This document shows positions 17,194-25,319 of a stretch of 34,447 nucleotides of DNA, one piece after another (position 1 is the first letter of the stretch; the number at the start of each line of letters is the position of its first letter). Origin of the DNA: Micrococcales bacterium (GTDB lineage Bacteria; Actinomycetota; Actinomycetes; Actinomycetales; WQXJ01); assembly GCA_009781225.1 (NCBI GenBank), contig WQYN01000005.1, positions 1-34,447 on the forward strand, read 5' to 3'. The position numbers and the translations under genes were made by a program. The notes below the pieces were generated by a model. It did not search any database. It saw only the letters and a program-made list of their open reading frames with translations, and was not told the origin of the DNA.

Positions 17194-18747
17194 ATGCCGC
17201 ATCAAACCCAACGTCGTAGCGCGCTAGTATTCACCGCCACGCTTGCGTTGTCCCTGGGAGTTGCCGTTCCCGCCGTCGGGGTGCAACCACCGGGCGTAAC
17301 GACCGACTCCTACCCAGCCCTCAGCTCAGCCAACCACATGCTCACGCCACGGACAGGGGTGGCGTTAGTGACGCCATCGTCCGTCGGAGCTGTGAAGGCG
17401 ATCACACCCAAGGTGGCGTGGGGGGGAAGCCGGGGCACGATCCTCAAGGCAGGGCGCACGAAGGACATCACGCTTCACCGGCCCAAGGGGGTCGCCGCGG
17501 ACGTGCGCACCTTCACGCTCTTCATCCACATCTCGGAGGCGAAGAAGGCCGGGACGTTGAGGTTGGGGCCGGTGGGAGAGGTCTCAGCTCCGGTCATCGC
17601 CTTTGACCGCAACGAGTCGGAGACGACGACAATCAGCGCTGTCTCCGAGGGGATGAGACTGCGAATCCGCTCCTCAACGACCATTCGGATCCAGATCGCA
17701 ATCCTCGGGTACGCATCGGGCTCGGGGGAAGCGAAGCTCGGCCCGGGGGGCTATCGAGCGGTCAAGCCCGCGGTGCTCGTGGACTCAGCCAAGGGCGTCG
17801 GGGGACCGCTGCCCACGAAGGGCGTGTACCTCCAGGGCAAGGGAACCGGCCGGTTCGGAGTGCCGGCGGAGGGCGTGCGCGCTGTCTGGCTCTCGGTGCA
17901 GACGCTCGGCGCTACGGACGGAGTGGCGGGCGGTCGGCGCACAGACGGACAGACCGAGACCGCCGCCGACGTGAGCGTCAAGAAGGGAAAGTGGACAACG
18001 TCGCTGGTCCTGGCGCCGGTGGACGAGAGCGGTGGGTTCGAGTGGACCATGAGGGAGGGGCGGCTCAAGGCCGCAAGAATCTCGCTTGTCGGCTGGATCG
18101 CGGACACCGGGCCCATGGATTCCGTAGCGACAACGCCAGGCGGAATCGTCGCGCTCAAGGCGAAGAGGTTGACCCCCCAGCGCAACAGCGTCGCCTCCGC
18201 CCCGGCCCAACTCATGACGGCGCAGGTCGTTGGAGGATCCGTCCCGACCCACATCTCGACGGTGTTCCTGTTCGCGTGGGTGGAGACGCCGAAGCGGGGG
18301 CAGGACGTGAAGATCTCCACGGTGGTCCTGCCTGCAGCGATCTCCCCGGACGGAAAGGTGACGTTCTCGGTCAAGAAGGGCGCGAAGGTGAAGTTCATCG
18401 GGGTTATCGGGTATCTCGCGGCTGATCCCATCGCAGCGGCCGACCCGGTGGAGCCGGAAGTCACGATCAACGCCGTGAACAATGGCCTTCCCGTCACCTT
18501 GTCCTCGAATGGAAAGGTGAGGCTGAGCGGGACGTTCATGTCACAGGGCTCGGGCACCCGGTCGGTGGTCGTGAGCATTGGGGACGAGGTCCTCGGATCG
18601 GCTCGACTGGACACGACCTGCACCCCGCGGCGATGGTCTTTGACAACGACTCTGCCGCCCGGCAATCCGATGCTTACCGTCACTTTGACATCGCACGCAG
18701 GGACCGTCGTCAAGGCTCAGGTTCCCGCAACTGTACTCATCGTGTGA
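17194..18747 (+). CDS. Secreted three-repeat protein with C-terminal Ig-like domain
   Basis: A 517-residue exported protein. ATG 17194 follows AGGGGAGA, and the signal peptide is MPHQTQRRSALVFTATLALS plus LGVAVPAVG, with no lipobox. The mature part has three related blocks of about 100-120 residues. Each starts with a short strand leading into a GG or VP-containing segment (FGVPAEGVRAVWLSVQTLG; GSVPTHISTVFLFAWVET) and ends in ILGYAS, LVGWIAD or VIGYLAAD. This pattern resembles, in degenerate form, the RxLDTR/VPxGAxAVxLNVT repeats of actinobacterial surface proteins. The last 85 or so residues look Ig-like (GTFMSQGSGTRSVVVSIGD). There is no sortase signal. The function is unknown, possibly cell-surface binding or adhesion. 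Confidence 0.8.
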   Translation: MPHQTQRRSALVFTATLALSLGVAVPAVGVQPPGVTTDSYPALSSANHMLTPRTGVALVTPSSVGAVKAITPKVAWGGSRGTILKAGRTKDITLHRPKGVAADVRTFTLFIHISEAKKAGTLRLGPVGEVSAPVIAFDRNESETTTISAVSEGMRLRIRSSTTIRIQIAILGYASGSGEAKLGPGGYRAVKPAVLVDSAKGVGGPLPTKGVYLQGKGTGRFGVPAEGVRAVWLSVQTLGATDGVAGGRRTDGQTETAADVSVKKGKWTTSLVLAPVDESGGFEWTMREGRLKAARISLVGWIADTGPMDSVATTPGGIVALKAKRLTPQRNSVASAPAQLMTAQVVGGSVPTHISTVFLFAWVETPKRGQDVKISTVVLPAAISPDGKVTFSVKKGAKVKFIGVIGYLAADPIAAADPVEPEVTINAVNNGLPVTLSSNGKVRLSGTFMSQGSGTRSVVVSIGDEVLGSARLDTTCTPRRWSLTTTLPPGNPMLTVTLTSHAGTVVKAQVPATVLIV

Positions 18748-18816
18748 GGCGCGCCTCGTCGGCAGGGTACCCTTGTCCGGTACGCCGGCGAGACCATGCC
18801 TAAGGAGGCTTTCCCC

Positions 18817-18915
18817 ATGACCGCCACTCGCGCACACGAGGCCATCCTCATGGCGATCGCCGTGATCGTCGCGGTCGGCTGGCGTCGCCTCTTGGACCTG
18901 GTCAGAGCTCGATGA
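18817..18915 (+). CDS. 32-residue single-helix membrane peptide, possible TatA relic
   Basis: ATG 18817 follows a strong AAGGAGG at 18802-18808, and the reading frame ends in ATGA overlapping the dgk start, so the peptide is translationally coupled to dgk. The sequence contains a membrane segment AILMAIAVIVAV followed by GWRRLLDLVRAR. That arrangement resembles the TatA hinge and start of the amphipathic helix (FGPKKLPELAR). In several Actinobacteria the order is pafBC-tatA-tatC-helY, so this could be what remains of tatA here; tatC is absent from the window. Alternatively it is a leader peptide controlling dgk. The ribosome binding site makes real translation likely. Confidence 0.6.
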   Translation: MTATRAHEAILMAIAVIVAVGWRRLLDLVRAR

Positions 18916-19841
18916 CCGGTGCCCTTGGCGTCGTGGTGAACCCCACCGCCGGGGCAGGAAGAGCCAAGCAATCGGGGGCGCGCGCCATTGCCGCCCTCGC
19001 CGCCCAGGGACACGACGTCGTGGACCTCTCCGCCTCGGGACTCAATGCGGCGATGGCTTCTGTGCGCCAGGGAATCGTCTCGGGGATTTCCGCCCTGATT
19101 GTCGTGGGCGGGGACGGAATGGTGAACCTCGGTGTGAACGCTGTCGCCTCCACCTCGCTGCCTCTGGGAATCATCGCCGAGGGGACCGGCAACGACATTG
19201 CCCGAGGCCTGGGCCTCCCCATCCGCGACGTGCGCGCCTCCGTCCGGCTCATCGACGAGGCCCTGTCTTTAGGAAGCACCCGCGCCATCGACGCTCTGCG
19301 CATCACTGACGCTGTCCATTCCCGCATGGTTTTCTGGTGCGCCGGCGCCCTGTCCGTCGGCTTCGACGCCGCCGTCAACGCCCGCACCAACGCCATGACC
19401 TGGCCCTCTGGTCGCCTGCGCTACGTCCGCGCTCTGTTCGGCGAGCTTGCGCGCTTTCGCCCCTACGGCTACCGCGTCATCATCGACGGGGTTGCCTCCG
19501 AGCTCGCCGCGACCCTGATTTGCGTCGCCAACTCCAAAGACTTTGGCGGCGGCATGCGGATCGCCCCCGAAGCAGAGCCGGACGATGGCGTCGCTGACGT
19601 CGTGATCGGCGGCCCCCTGTCACGCTCCGCTCTCCTCAGGCTCTTCCCCAAGGTCTACCGCGGCGCCCACATGTCCCACCCCCAAGTGTCGATGACCCGC
19701 GGCCGAGTCGTGGTGATCGAGCCCGAGCCGGGCCTAGGCCAGCTCCCACCCCCCGCAATGGCCGATGGCGAAGCGGTAGGACCCCTGCCCTTACGCTGCG
19801 AAGTAGTGGACTCAGCAGTAAGGGTGCTGGTTCCGGGCTGA
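18912..19841 (+). CDS. Diacylglycerol kinase family lipid kinase
   Basis: A 309-residue soluble lipid kinase of the DAGK catalytic superfamily (DgkB/YegS-like), which would phosphorylate diacylglycerol or a related lipid for phospholipid recycling. The nucleotide-binding motifs are GGDG at residues 66-69 and EGTGNDIARGLG at 90-101, with NPTAGAGRA near the N-terminus. The C-terminal part has SKDFGGGMRIAPEAEPDDGVADVVI, typical of the family's second domain, and PAMADGEA. The start lies inside ATGA, overlapping the small upstream peptide. Its stop is eight bases from that of the convergent TIR-ATPase gene, leaving no room for a conventional terminator. Confidence 0.9.
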   Translation: MTGALGVVVNPTAGAGRAKQSGARAIAALAAQGHDVVDLSASGLNAAMASVRQGIVSGISALIVVGGDGMVNLGVNAVASTSLPLGIIAEGTGNDIARGLGLPIRDVRASVRLIDEALSLGSTRAIDALRITDAVHSRMVFWCAGALSVGFDAAVNARTNAMTWPSGRLRYVRALFGELARFRPYGYRVIIDGVASELAATLICVANSKDFGGGMRIAPEAEPDDGVADVVIGGPLSRSALLRLFPKVYRGAHMSHPQVSMTRGRVVVIEPEPGLGQLPPPAMADGEAVGPLPLRCEVVDSAVRVLVPG

Positions 19842-19849
19842 GGGGCTGG

Positions 19850-22309
19850 TCAGCTGGCGGATTGGTCGAGGCGATCAGCCCAGGCTTGGGCAGAGATTCT
19901 GATGGCGTCAATCTCTCTCAGGGCGTTGAGGGCAGCGTCTGCTGCAGGGCGAAGCATGCGTGAGGTGCGTGAGACAAGCGGGAGGAACGCGACGACCTGA
20001 GATCTCTCCGGAAAGTCGAGGTTCTCAGCGATCTTAGTGACCAATCCGTGCCACTCCCTCGGATCGACATCAAGGAAATCGCGGAGGTCCGGACTGGTCG
20101 TGACCCCTTCCAGAGGCTTTGTCAGCTCGCTCCAGGTCCGGCCTACAGCCTGCGCACTCTCTTCCAGCCTCTGTACCTTCGGATCGAGCTTGCGACGAAG
20201 GGCTGCCAGCTCCCCGGTGTGGGTCCCCGAACTCATGCCCTCTCCCAGGGTCTCGACTACTGCCGTGAACGCCTGGAAGAAGGCATTGATCTGGGTTGGG
20301 AGCTCCTTGGCGAGTCTCTTCGGGTCGTCAAGAATCGGTGGAAGCTCGTACAAGTCCCCGTCCTCGGTCGGGAGCTTGCCTTGAGATGCAGGCGTGGCGG
20401 GTGGTGCGGGCTCCGCAATCTCCCTCACGCGGTCGTGGAGCCGACTTGCCATAGCTCTCACAGCCTCGTTGTACTCCGAGGAGTCACGGCCGGGCGGGGA
20501 TAGGAGTTGGCTTGCGTCATACCAGTGGGTGACCATGATCGCCTGTCTCACCGGATCGGTCTCCGGGACGACTGTGACGCCCTGGATTGGCTGGACGATC
20601 ACCGGCAAGAGGGCGCGAGGTTCTGACCCGCTTTCTGCAACCGACTGGAAGCGGGTGAACTCCGTCCGACAGGCTTCGCTCACTAGGTAGGAGGGGGTGA
20701 CAGCAGCGACAAAGAAGGCGGACCCTTCGATCGCCTCGCGAATGCGGCGCTGCCAGTCCTGGCCCCACAGGATGCTCGCCGTGTCGGTGAACACCTCGAT
20801 GTCGGACCCGAACTGGAATCGGTAGGCGCGTGCCAAGTCCTCAGCGAGCTTGACGATCGCGCCTCCTAGGTAGTCGTCGTCTTCGCGGACGTAGCTGAGG
20901 AAGAGCTTGGCGTCGACTGGACGCTGCGGTAAGGAGGCGAGCGGGCGGGCAACAGGAGCAGGGTGGGGGAGTGGTGCTCCTCCGGTCGGGGAGGCAGTGC
21001 CCTGCTCGTCCATGCTTGCGGTGTACCCATCCTGACCCGCCATAAGCAGCCCCACCGGCACCGCCCAGATGCGCTCTCCGAGCTGGGTGACGCCATCCCC
21101 CGCGTGGACCACATACCCAGCGTGCAGCGGGACAGCATCAGCAAGTGCGCGAAGCCCCCTCGCATCCTGTGGCGAGGCCCCGACAGAAGACTTCACCTCG
21201 ATGCCCACATGGCGCCCGTCTCCTGAGGCGAGGACGAGGTCCACCTCGTGGCGACCCTTCTCGGTTCGCCAGGTGAAGGGATCAACCGTGAACGGCGAGA
21301 ACTGAAGGGCGGCGAGCACCTGGTTGACGACCCAGGTCTCAAAGAGCTGCCCGAGCCACTCGGGAGTGCTAGCCCGCAGAGGGTCTCTCGCCTTGAGCGC
21401 CTCGAAGACGAGGCTGGCATCTGTGACGTGGAGCCGAGCTCTCTGCCGGATGCTCTTGTGGGATCCGAGCGCCAGGTTGGGAAGGAGCCGTACAAGGAAT
21501 CGCCGCTCGAACAGGTCCAGGTGCCGCTTGACCGACCGCTCATCAGCCTCGGCTGTTCGCGCGAGGGCTGCGTAGTTGAGGGTGGTCGAGGTCTTGGCGA
21601 ACGCAGCCTCTAGGATCCGACGGGCCACCGAAGGGTCGGCCGGATCGCTTTCGCCCTCCAAACCCCGTCCGATCACGCCGTCGACCCAGTCGTTGATCCT
21701 TGCCCGGCGAACGGTCTGGGCGCCGCCTCCCAAGGACCACTCGGGGAGGCCCGCCCAGGTAATCCACTCGGCAGGAGTCTTCTTCTGCGCAATCGGCCGC
21801 TGTTCTGCCTTGAGAGGCGCACCAAAGAGCACATCACACATATCTCGGAGCACCTGGGGTCTCCCCATCAACTCCGGGGTGGAAAGCGGATGGAGGACCC
21901 ACCGTTCTACCCGTCCCGTGAGAGGATCGCTTCCCCCCAGCCCATCTGTTCGGATGCGAGCCGACCCGGTGAGAAGGATCCTGCGAGAAGTCCCTGGCTC
22001 ATCCACGAGTTCCTTGACGGCCAATGGGAGTCGGGGGAGCAGCTGAGCCTCGTCAATGATCGCCCGCTCGGCCAGGCCTCGGAGAAAGGACCGGGGATCA
22101 TAGTCGGCAGAGGCGAGGGTGTCGGAGTCCGCCAAGGAAACGAGCCCTCCGTACACTCCCTGCTCGACAAGCCGCCGCGCAACGGTGGTCTTCCCCACCG
22201 CACGGGCCCCCTGAAGGACCTTTACCTTGATTCCGTCCTCAGGGTGCAGGTATGACTCGACCGTGCGAGGCAGGATGGTGCCGATGATTGGCCTTTCGGG
22301 GCTGTCCAT
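19850..22309 (-). CDS. AAA_14/DUF4143 ATPase with nuclease-like fold fused to a TIR domain (putative defence protein)
   Basis: An 819-residue multidomain protein. Residues 1-180 form a P-loop ATPase of AAA_14 type: Walker A GARAVGKT at 34-41, Walker B IIDEAQLLP (D86, E87), and a sensor-like ILLTGSAR at 111-118. Residues 180-420 match DUF4143, with a PD-(D/E)xK nuclease-like core: E355 and D357 in RHEVDLVL, E371 and K373 in GIEVKSS. After a proline-rich linker (430-465), residues 466-575 form a TIR domain: FLSYVREDDDY, EVFTDTASILWGQDW, and SEACRTEF, with E550 at the position of the catalytic NADase glutamate (C-x-x-E). Residues 650-819 are predicted mostly helical and have no family I recognise. 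TIR domains in Thoeris, CBASS and other systems deplete or convert NAD, so an abortive-infection role is inferred. The gene stands alone, divergent from helY. Confidence 0.8.
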   Translation of the reverse strand: MDSPERPIIGTILPRTVESYLHPEDGIKVKVLQGARAVGKTTVARRLVEQGVYGGLVSLADSDTLASADYDPRSFLRGLAERAIIDEAQLLPRLPLAVKELVDEPGTSRRILLTGSARIRTDGLGGSDPLTGRVERWVLHPLSTPELMGRPQVLRDMCDVLFGAPLKAEQRPIAQKKTPAEWITWAGLPEWSLGGGAQTVRRARINDWVDGVIGRGLEGESDPADPSVARRILEAAFAKTSTTLNYAALARTAEADERSVKRHLDLFERRFLVRLLPNLALGSHKSIRQRARLHVTDASLVFEALKARDPLRASTPEWLGQLFETWVVNQVLAALQFSPFTVDPFTWRTEKGRHEVDLVLASGDGRHVGIEVKSSVGASPQDARGLRALADAVPLHAGYVVHAGDGVTQLGERIWAVPVGLLMAGQDGYTASMDEQGTASPTGGAPLPHPAPVARPLASLPQRPVDAKLFLSYVREDDDYLGGAIVKLAEDLARAYRFQFGSDIEVFTDTASILWGQDWQRRIREAIEGSAFFVAAVTPSYLVSEACRTEFTRFQSVAESGSEPRALLPVIVQPIQGVTVVPETDPVRQAIMVTHWYDASQLLSPPGRDSSEYNEAVRAMASRLHDRVREIAEPAPPATPASQGKLPTEDGDLYELPPILDDPKRLAKELPTQINAFFQAFTAVVETLGEGMSSGTHTGELAALRRKLDPKVQRLEESAQAVGRTWSELTKPLEGVTTSPDLRDFLDVDPREWHGLVTKIAENLDFPERSQVVAFLPLVSRTSRMLRPAADAALNALREIDAIRISAQAWADRLDQSAS

Positions 22310-22315
22310 CTGCTA

Positions 22316-22321
22316 AGCGTA
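22316..22321 (-). promoter_or_regulatory. -10 box of the TIR-ATPase gene, leaderless type
   Basis: The reverse strand reads TACGCT, six bases (TAGCAG), then ATG at 22309. There is no Shine-Dalgarno sequence and no recognisable -35 element. Just upstream (22331-22375) are two interleaved inverted repeats, GCTGGAA/TTCCAGC and TGCATCG/CGATGCA, shared with the helY promoter region, which could be operators. Confidence 0.45.
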
Positions 22322-22391
22322 GCGCACTGTGCTGGAATATCCATGCATCGATGTCGGAAAGTTCCAGCCGATGCAGGAAACCTCCACTTGC

Positions 22392-22397
22392 TAAGCT
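22392..22397 (+). promoter_or_regulatory. Extended -10 box of helY, near-leaderless
   Basis: TTGC precedes TAAGCT, which is followed by eight bases and the GTG start at 22406. TGC before the box fits an extended -10. No Shine-Dalgarno sequence is visible. Confidence 0.4.
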
Positions 22398-22405
22398 CGT
22401 CACCT

Positions 22406-25198
22406 GTGACTACCCCGGCAGAGTCCTACGCTGCCTTCCGCAGGCGACGGAACCTCGTTCCACTCGAGGAGTTCGCCGCTACCCTCGGGTTCGACCTGGA
22501 CCCGTACCAGATCCAGGCCTGCGAAGCTCTGCTCGACGGCAAGGGTGTCCTCGTGGCCGCCCCGACGGGAGCCGGAAAGACCGTGGTCGGCTCCTTCGCC
22601 CTGACCCTGGCGCTCTCCCGCGGCGAGAAGGCCTTCTACACGACCCCCATCAAGGCCCTGTCCAACCAGAAGTACCGCGACTTCTGCGCCACCTTCGGAT
22701 CGGAGAACGTCGGCCTCCTCACGGGCGACGTCGCTATCAACGGAAGGGCCGCCATCGTCGTTATGACGACGGAAGTGCTGCGGAACATGATGTACACGAA
22801 CTCCCCGGATCTGACGGGGCTGGGAGTCGTTGTTCTCGACGAGGTTCACTACCTCGCTGATCGCTTCCGCGGGCCCGTCTGGGAAGAGGTGCTGATCCAG
22901 CTGCCGGACCGAATTCAGATGGTCTGCCTCTCAGCGACCGTGTCCAACGCTGAGGAGTTCGGAGCCTGGCTGGCCGAAGTGCGCGGTGAGATCGCCGTCA
23001 TCGTCTCCGAACACCGGCCGGTGCCGCTTTGGCAACACGTCCTGACCAGCAAAGCCATGCTTGATCTCTACCTTCCGGGAGCCGAGGGCGACGAGACGCG
23101 GCTCAACCCCGAACTCGAGGCCTACCGCCCTGGGCGCCACGGCCACGGCCCGCCTGGGCACGGCCACAGCCGGGGGAAGGGAGCGCGCCGCAACGACCCC
23201 CGCCGCTCGCCCCCGCGATTCGCGGTCGTGGAAGCCCTTGACCGCGACGGCTTGCTCCCCGCGATCTTCTTTGTCTTCTCCCGCGCCGGCTGCGAGAAGG
23301 CCGTTGACGAGTGCCTCACCGCTGGCTTACGTCTGACCAGCCGCACCGAAGCCCGCGACATTGCGAACCTCATCGACGCCGCTGCGGCCGACATTTCGCC
23401 CGCTGACCTCGAAGTTCTCGGCTTCTCTAGCTTCCGCGCTGCCGCCGAGGCTGGCTTTGCCGCCCACCACGCGGGGTTGCTGCCCGCCTTCAAACAAGCG
23501 ATCGAGCTGGCCTTCCAACAGGGCCTGGTCAAGTGCGTTTTCGCCACCGAGACACTCTCGCTCGGCATCAACATGCCAGCCCGAACCGTCGCGATGGACC
23601 GCCTGGACAAGTGGAACGGATCCGAGCACGCGGCGCTGACTCCCGGGGAATACACCCAGCTCACGGGCCGTGCCGGGCGCCGCGGCATCGACGTTGAGGG
23701 CCACGCGGTAGTGGTCATCCACCGCGACTTCGACCCGCAAGGCCTCGGCTCGCTCGCCTCGAAACGCACCTACCCCCTGCGCTCGGCCTTCCGCCCGACC
23801 TACAACATGGCGGTCAACCTCATCGAACGCGTGGGCCGGGCCAACGCCCGCGCGATACTCGAGCTGTCCTTCGCCCAGTTCCAGGCCGACCGCGCGATCG
23901 TCGGCCTCGCCCGGCAGGTTCGCCAATACGACGAGGCTCTCGCCGGGTACCGCGCCGCGATGACCTGCGACGCCGGCGACGCCCTGGAGTACATGGAGCT
24001 GCGCGCGGCCATCTCCCAGGCCGAGAAGGACGCCTCCCGCGCCCAAGCCGCCGCCCGAGCCGACGCCAACGCTCGTCTCCTTTCCCACTTAAGTCGTGGC
24101 GACATCGTGCACATTCGACATGGCAAACACGCAGGCCAAGCCTTGATTCTCGACCCGGGTCTCAAGACTGCGCACGATGGCGTCCCTCCCCTTCCCCCGC
24201 CACATCCGCTGGCATTGACTCAAGCGGGCAAGGTGCGGCGGGTCCCTCCGGGCGACATTGCGTCGGGGCTGAAGCTGCTGGGACATGTGAAGGTGCCGCA
24301 GGGGTTTTCCGGACGCAGCCCCAAGGAGCGGTCGGATATGAAGGCGCGGATGCGCCAGGCGCTGGAGGGGAAGTCGAAGCATGGGGGAGCGGTCGCCGAG
24401 GAGGTGCGGGCGTCGGCGCGCGTGGCGCGCGAGGGGATTGAGGAGGCGCGGGCCCGGCTGAAACGCCATCCGGTTCATGGGTGTCCTGATAGGGAGGCTC
24501 ATGCGCGGTGGGCGCATCGGATCGCGCGGGCGGAAAAGGAGCGTGCGGGGGTCGTCGAGCGCATGGAGTCGCGGACGGCGTCAATCGCGCGGGACTTTGA
24601 TCGAGTGTGCGAGGTGTTGGCCCGGCTGGGGTATTTGACTCAGGTGGCGGGGGAGGCGTCGGGGGAGGTGTCGGGGGAGGTGTCGGGGGAGTGGAAGGCG
24701 ACGGATGCGGGGCGGATGCTGGGGCGGATCTACGCGGAGAAGGACATAGTGGTCGCTCAGGCGCTGCGTTCTGGGCTGTGGGAGGGGGCGTCGGGGGCTG
24801 AGCTGGCAGCGGTGGTAGCAGCGTTGGTGTACGACCCTCGGCGTGACGCGGAAGGGCTGCACCTTCGGGCGCCTCACTCCATCGCAGCAGCGCTCGAGGC
24901 GACAGCGCGGGAAGCACGCCGCGTGGGGGAGTTGGAAGCTGCGGTGGGACTGGGGCCGACGGGCGACCTCGACGCCGCGGCCTGCGGACCAATGCTTGCC
25001 TGGGGGAGGGGCGGGGGATTAGGGGATGTGCTGGGGGATGCACTGCTGACGGCTGGAGACTTTGTGCGGCTGGCCAGCCAGGTTGTGGATTTGCTGGGGC
25101 AGGTGGAAGGAGTGGCGCCCACGCCGGAACTGCGGGCCGCGGCCCGAGACGGGTTGGAGGCTGTTCACCGCGGCGTGGTCCGGGCTTCGCCGGGGTGA
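22406..25198 (+). CDS. helY: Ski2/Mtr4-like DEAD/DEAH-box helicase HelY
   Basis: A 930-residue superfamily 2 helicase. Motif I is APTGAGKT at residues 52-59; Ia is TTPIKALSNQKY; II is LDEVHYLADRFRG; III is CLSATVSN; V/VI are ATETLSLGINMPARTV and YTQLTGRAGRRGID. The C-terminal half matches the DSHCT/rRNA-processing arch region of Mtr4-like proteins. It probably acts on structured RNA; its mycobacterial homologue lies beside tat and paf genes, which fits the pafBC gene upstream here. GTG 22406 (MTTPAESYAAFRRR) is chosen because residues before it do not fit the family. A G-rich 12-bp tandem repeat adds a GEVS-type run in the C-terminal part. Confidence 0.92.
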   Translation: MTTPAESYAAFRRRRNLVPLEEFAATLGFDLDPYQIQACEALLDGKGVLVAAPTGAGKTVVGSFALTLALSRGEKAFYTTPIKALSNQKYRDFCATFGSENVGLLTGDVAINGRAAIVVMTTEVLRNMMYTNSPDLTGLGVVVLDEVHYLADRFRGPVWEEVLIQLPDRIQMVCLSATVSNAEEFGAWLAEVRGEIAVIVSEHRPVPLWQHVLTSKAMLDLYLPGAEGDETRLNPELEAYRPGRHGHGPPGHGHSRGKGARRNDPRRSPPRFAVVEALDRDGLLPAIFFVFSRAGCEKAVDECLTAGLRLTSRTEARDIANLIDAAAADISPADLEVLGFSSFRAAAEAGFAAHHAGLLPAFKQAIELAFQQGLVKCVFATETLSLGINMPARTVAMDRLDKWNGSEHAALTPGEYTQLTGRAGRRGIDVEGHAVVVIHRDFDPQGLGSLASKRTYPLRSAFRPTYNMAVNLIERVGRANARAILELSFAQFQADRAIVGLARQVRQYDEALAGYRAAMTCDAGDALEYMELRAAISQAEKDASRAQAAARADANARLLSHLSRGDIVHIRHGKHAGQALILDPGLKTAHDGVPPLPPPHPLALTQAGKVRRVPPGDIASGLKLLGHVKVPQGFSGRSPKERSDMKARMRQALEGKSKHGGAVAEEVRASARVAREGIEEARARLKRHPVHGCPDREAHARWAHRIARAEKERAGVVERMESRTASIARDFDRVCEVLARLGYLTQVAGEASGEVSGEVSGEWKATDAGRMLGRIYAEKDIVVAQALRSGLWEGASGAELAAVVAALVYDPRRDAEGLHLRAPHSIAAALEATAREARRVGELEAAVGLGPTGDLDAAACGPMLAWGRGGGLGDVLGDALLTAGDFVRLASQVVDLLGQVEGVAPTPELRAAARDGLEAVHRGVVRASPG
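24646..24693 (+). repeat. Four 12-bp tandem repeats inside helY
   Basis: Four units begin at 24646, 24658, 24670 and 24682; the type unit is GTCGGGGGAGGT. They encode AGEA-SGEV-SGEV-SGEW. Unit length is a multiple of three, so copy-number change keeps the frame. Each unit carries one GGGGGAG. Confidence 0.85.
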
Positions 25199-25319
25199 GG
25201 GGATCTGTCACGGGGTAATCTCCGGCATCCTGTCGGAAATTTCTGGCATGGGATGTCTTACTTTTCCGGCACGATGTCGGAAATTCCGGGGTTTGGTTGG
25301 TTGGGTTGGGGGCTTTGGA
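25199..25319. repeat. Intergenic region with imperfect 22-bp periodic repeats
   Basis: 25221-25243 and 25265-25287 match at 19 of 23 positions around TCCGGCA and TGTCGGAAATT. A weaker third unit (TCTGGCATGGGATGTC) lies between them, giving a period near 22 bp. A similar motif, CGATGTCGGAAA followed by TTCC, occurs upstream of helY at 22349-22365. No gene is seen here. Confidence 0.6.
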
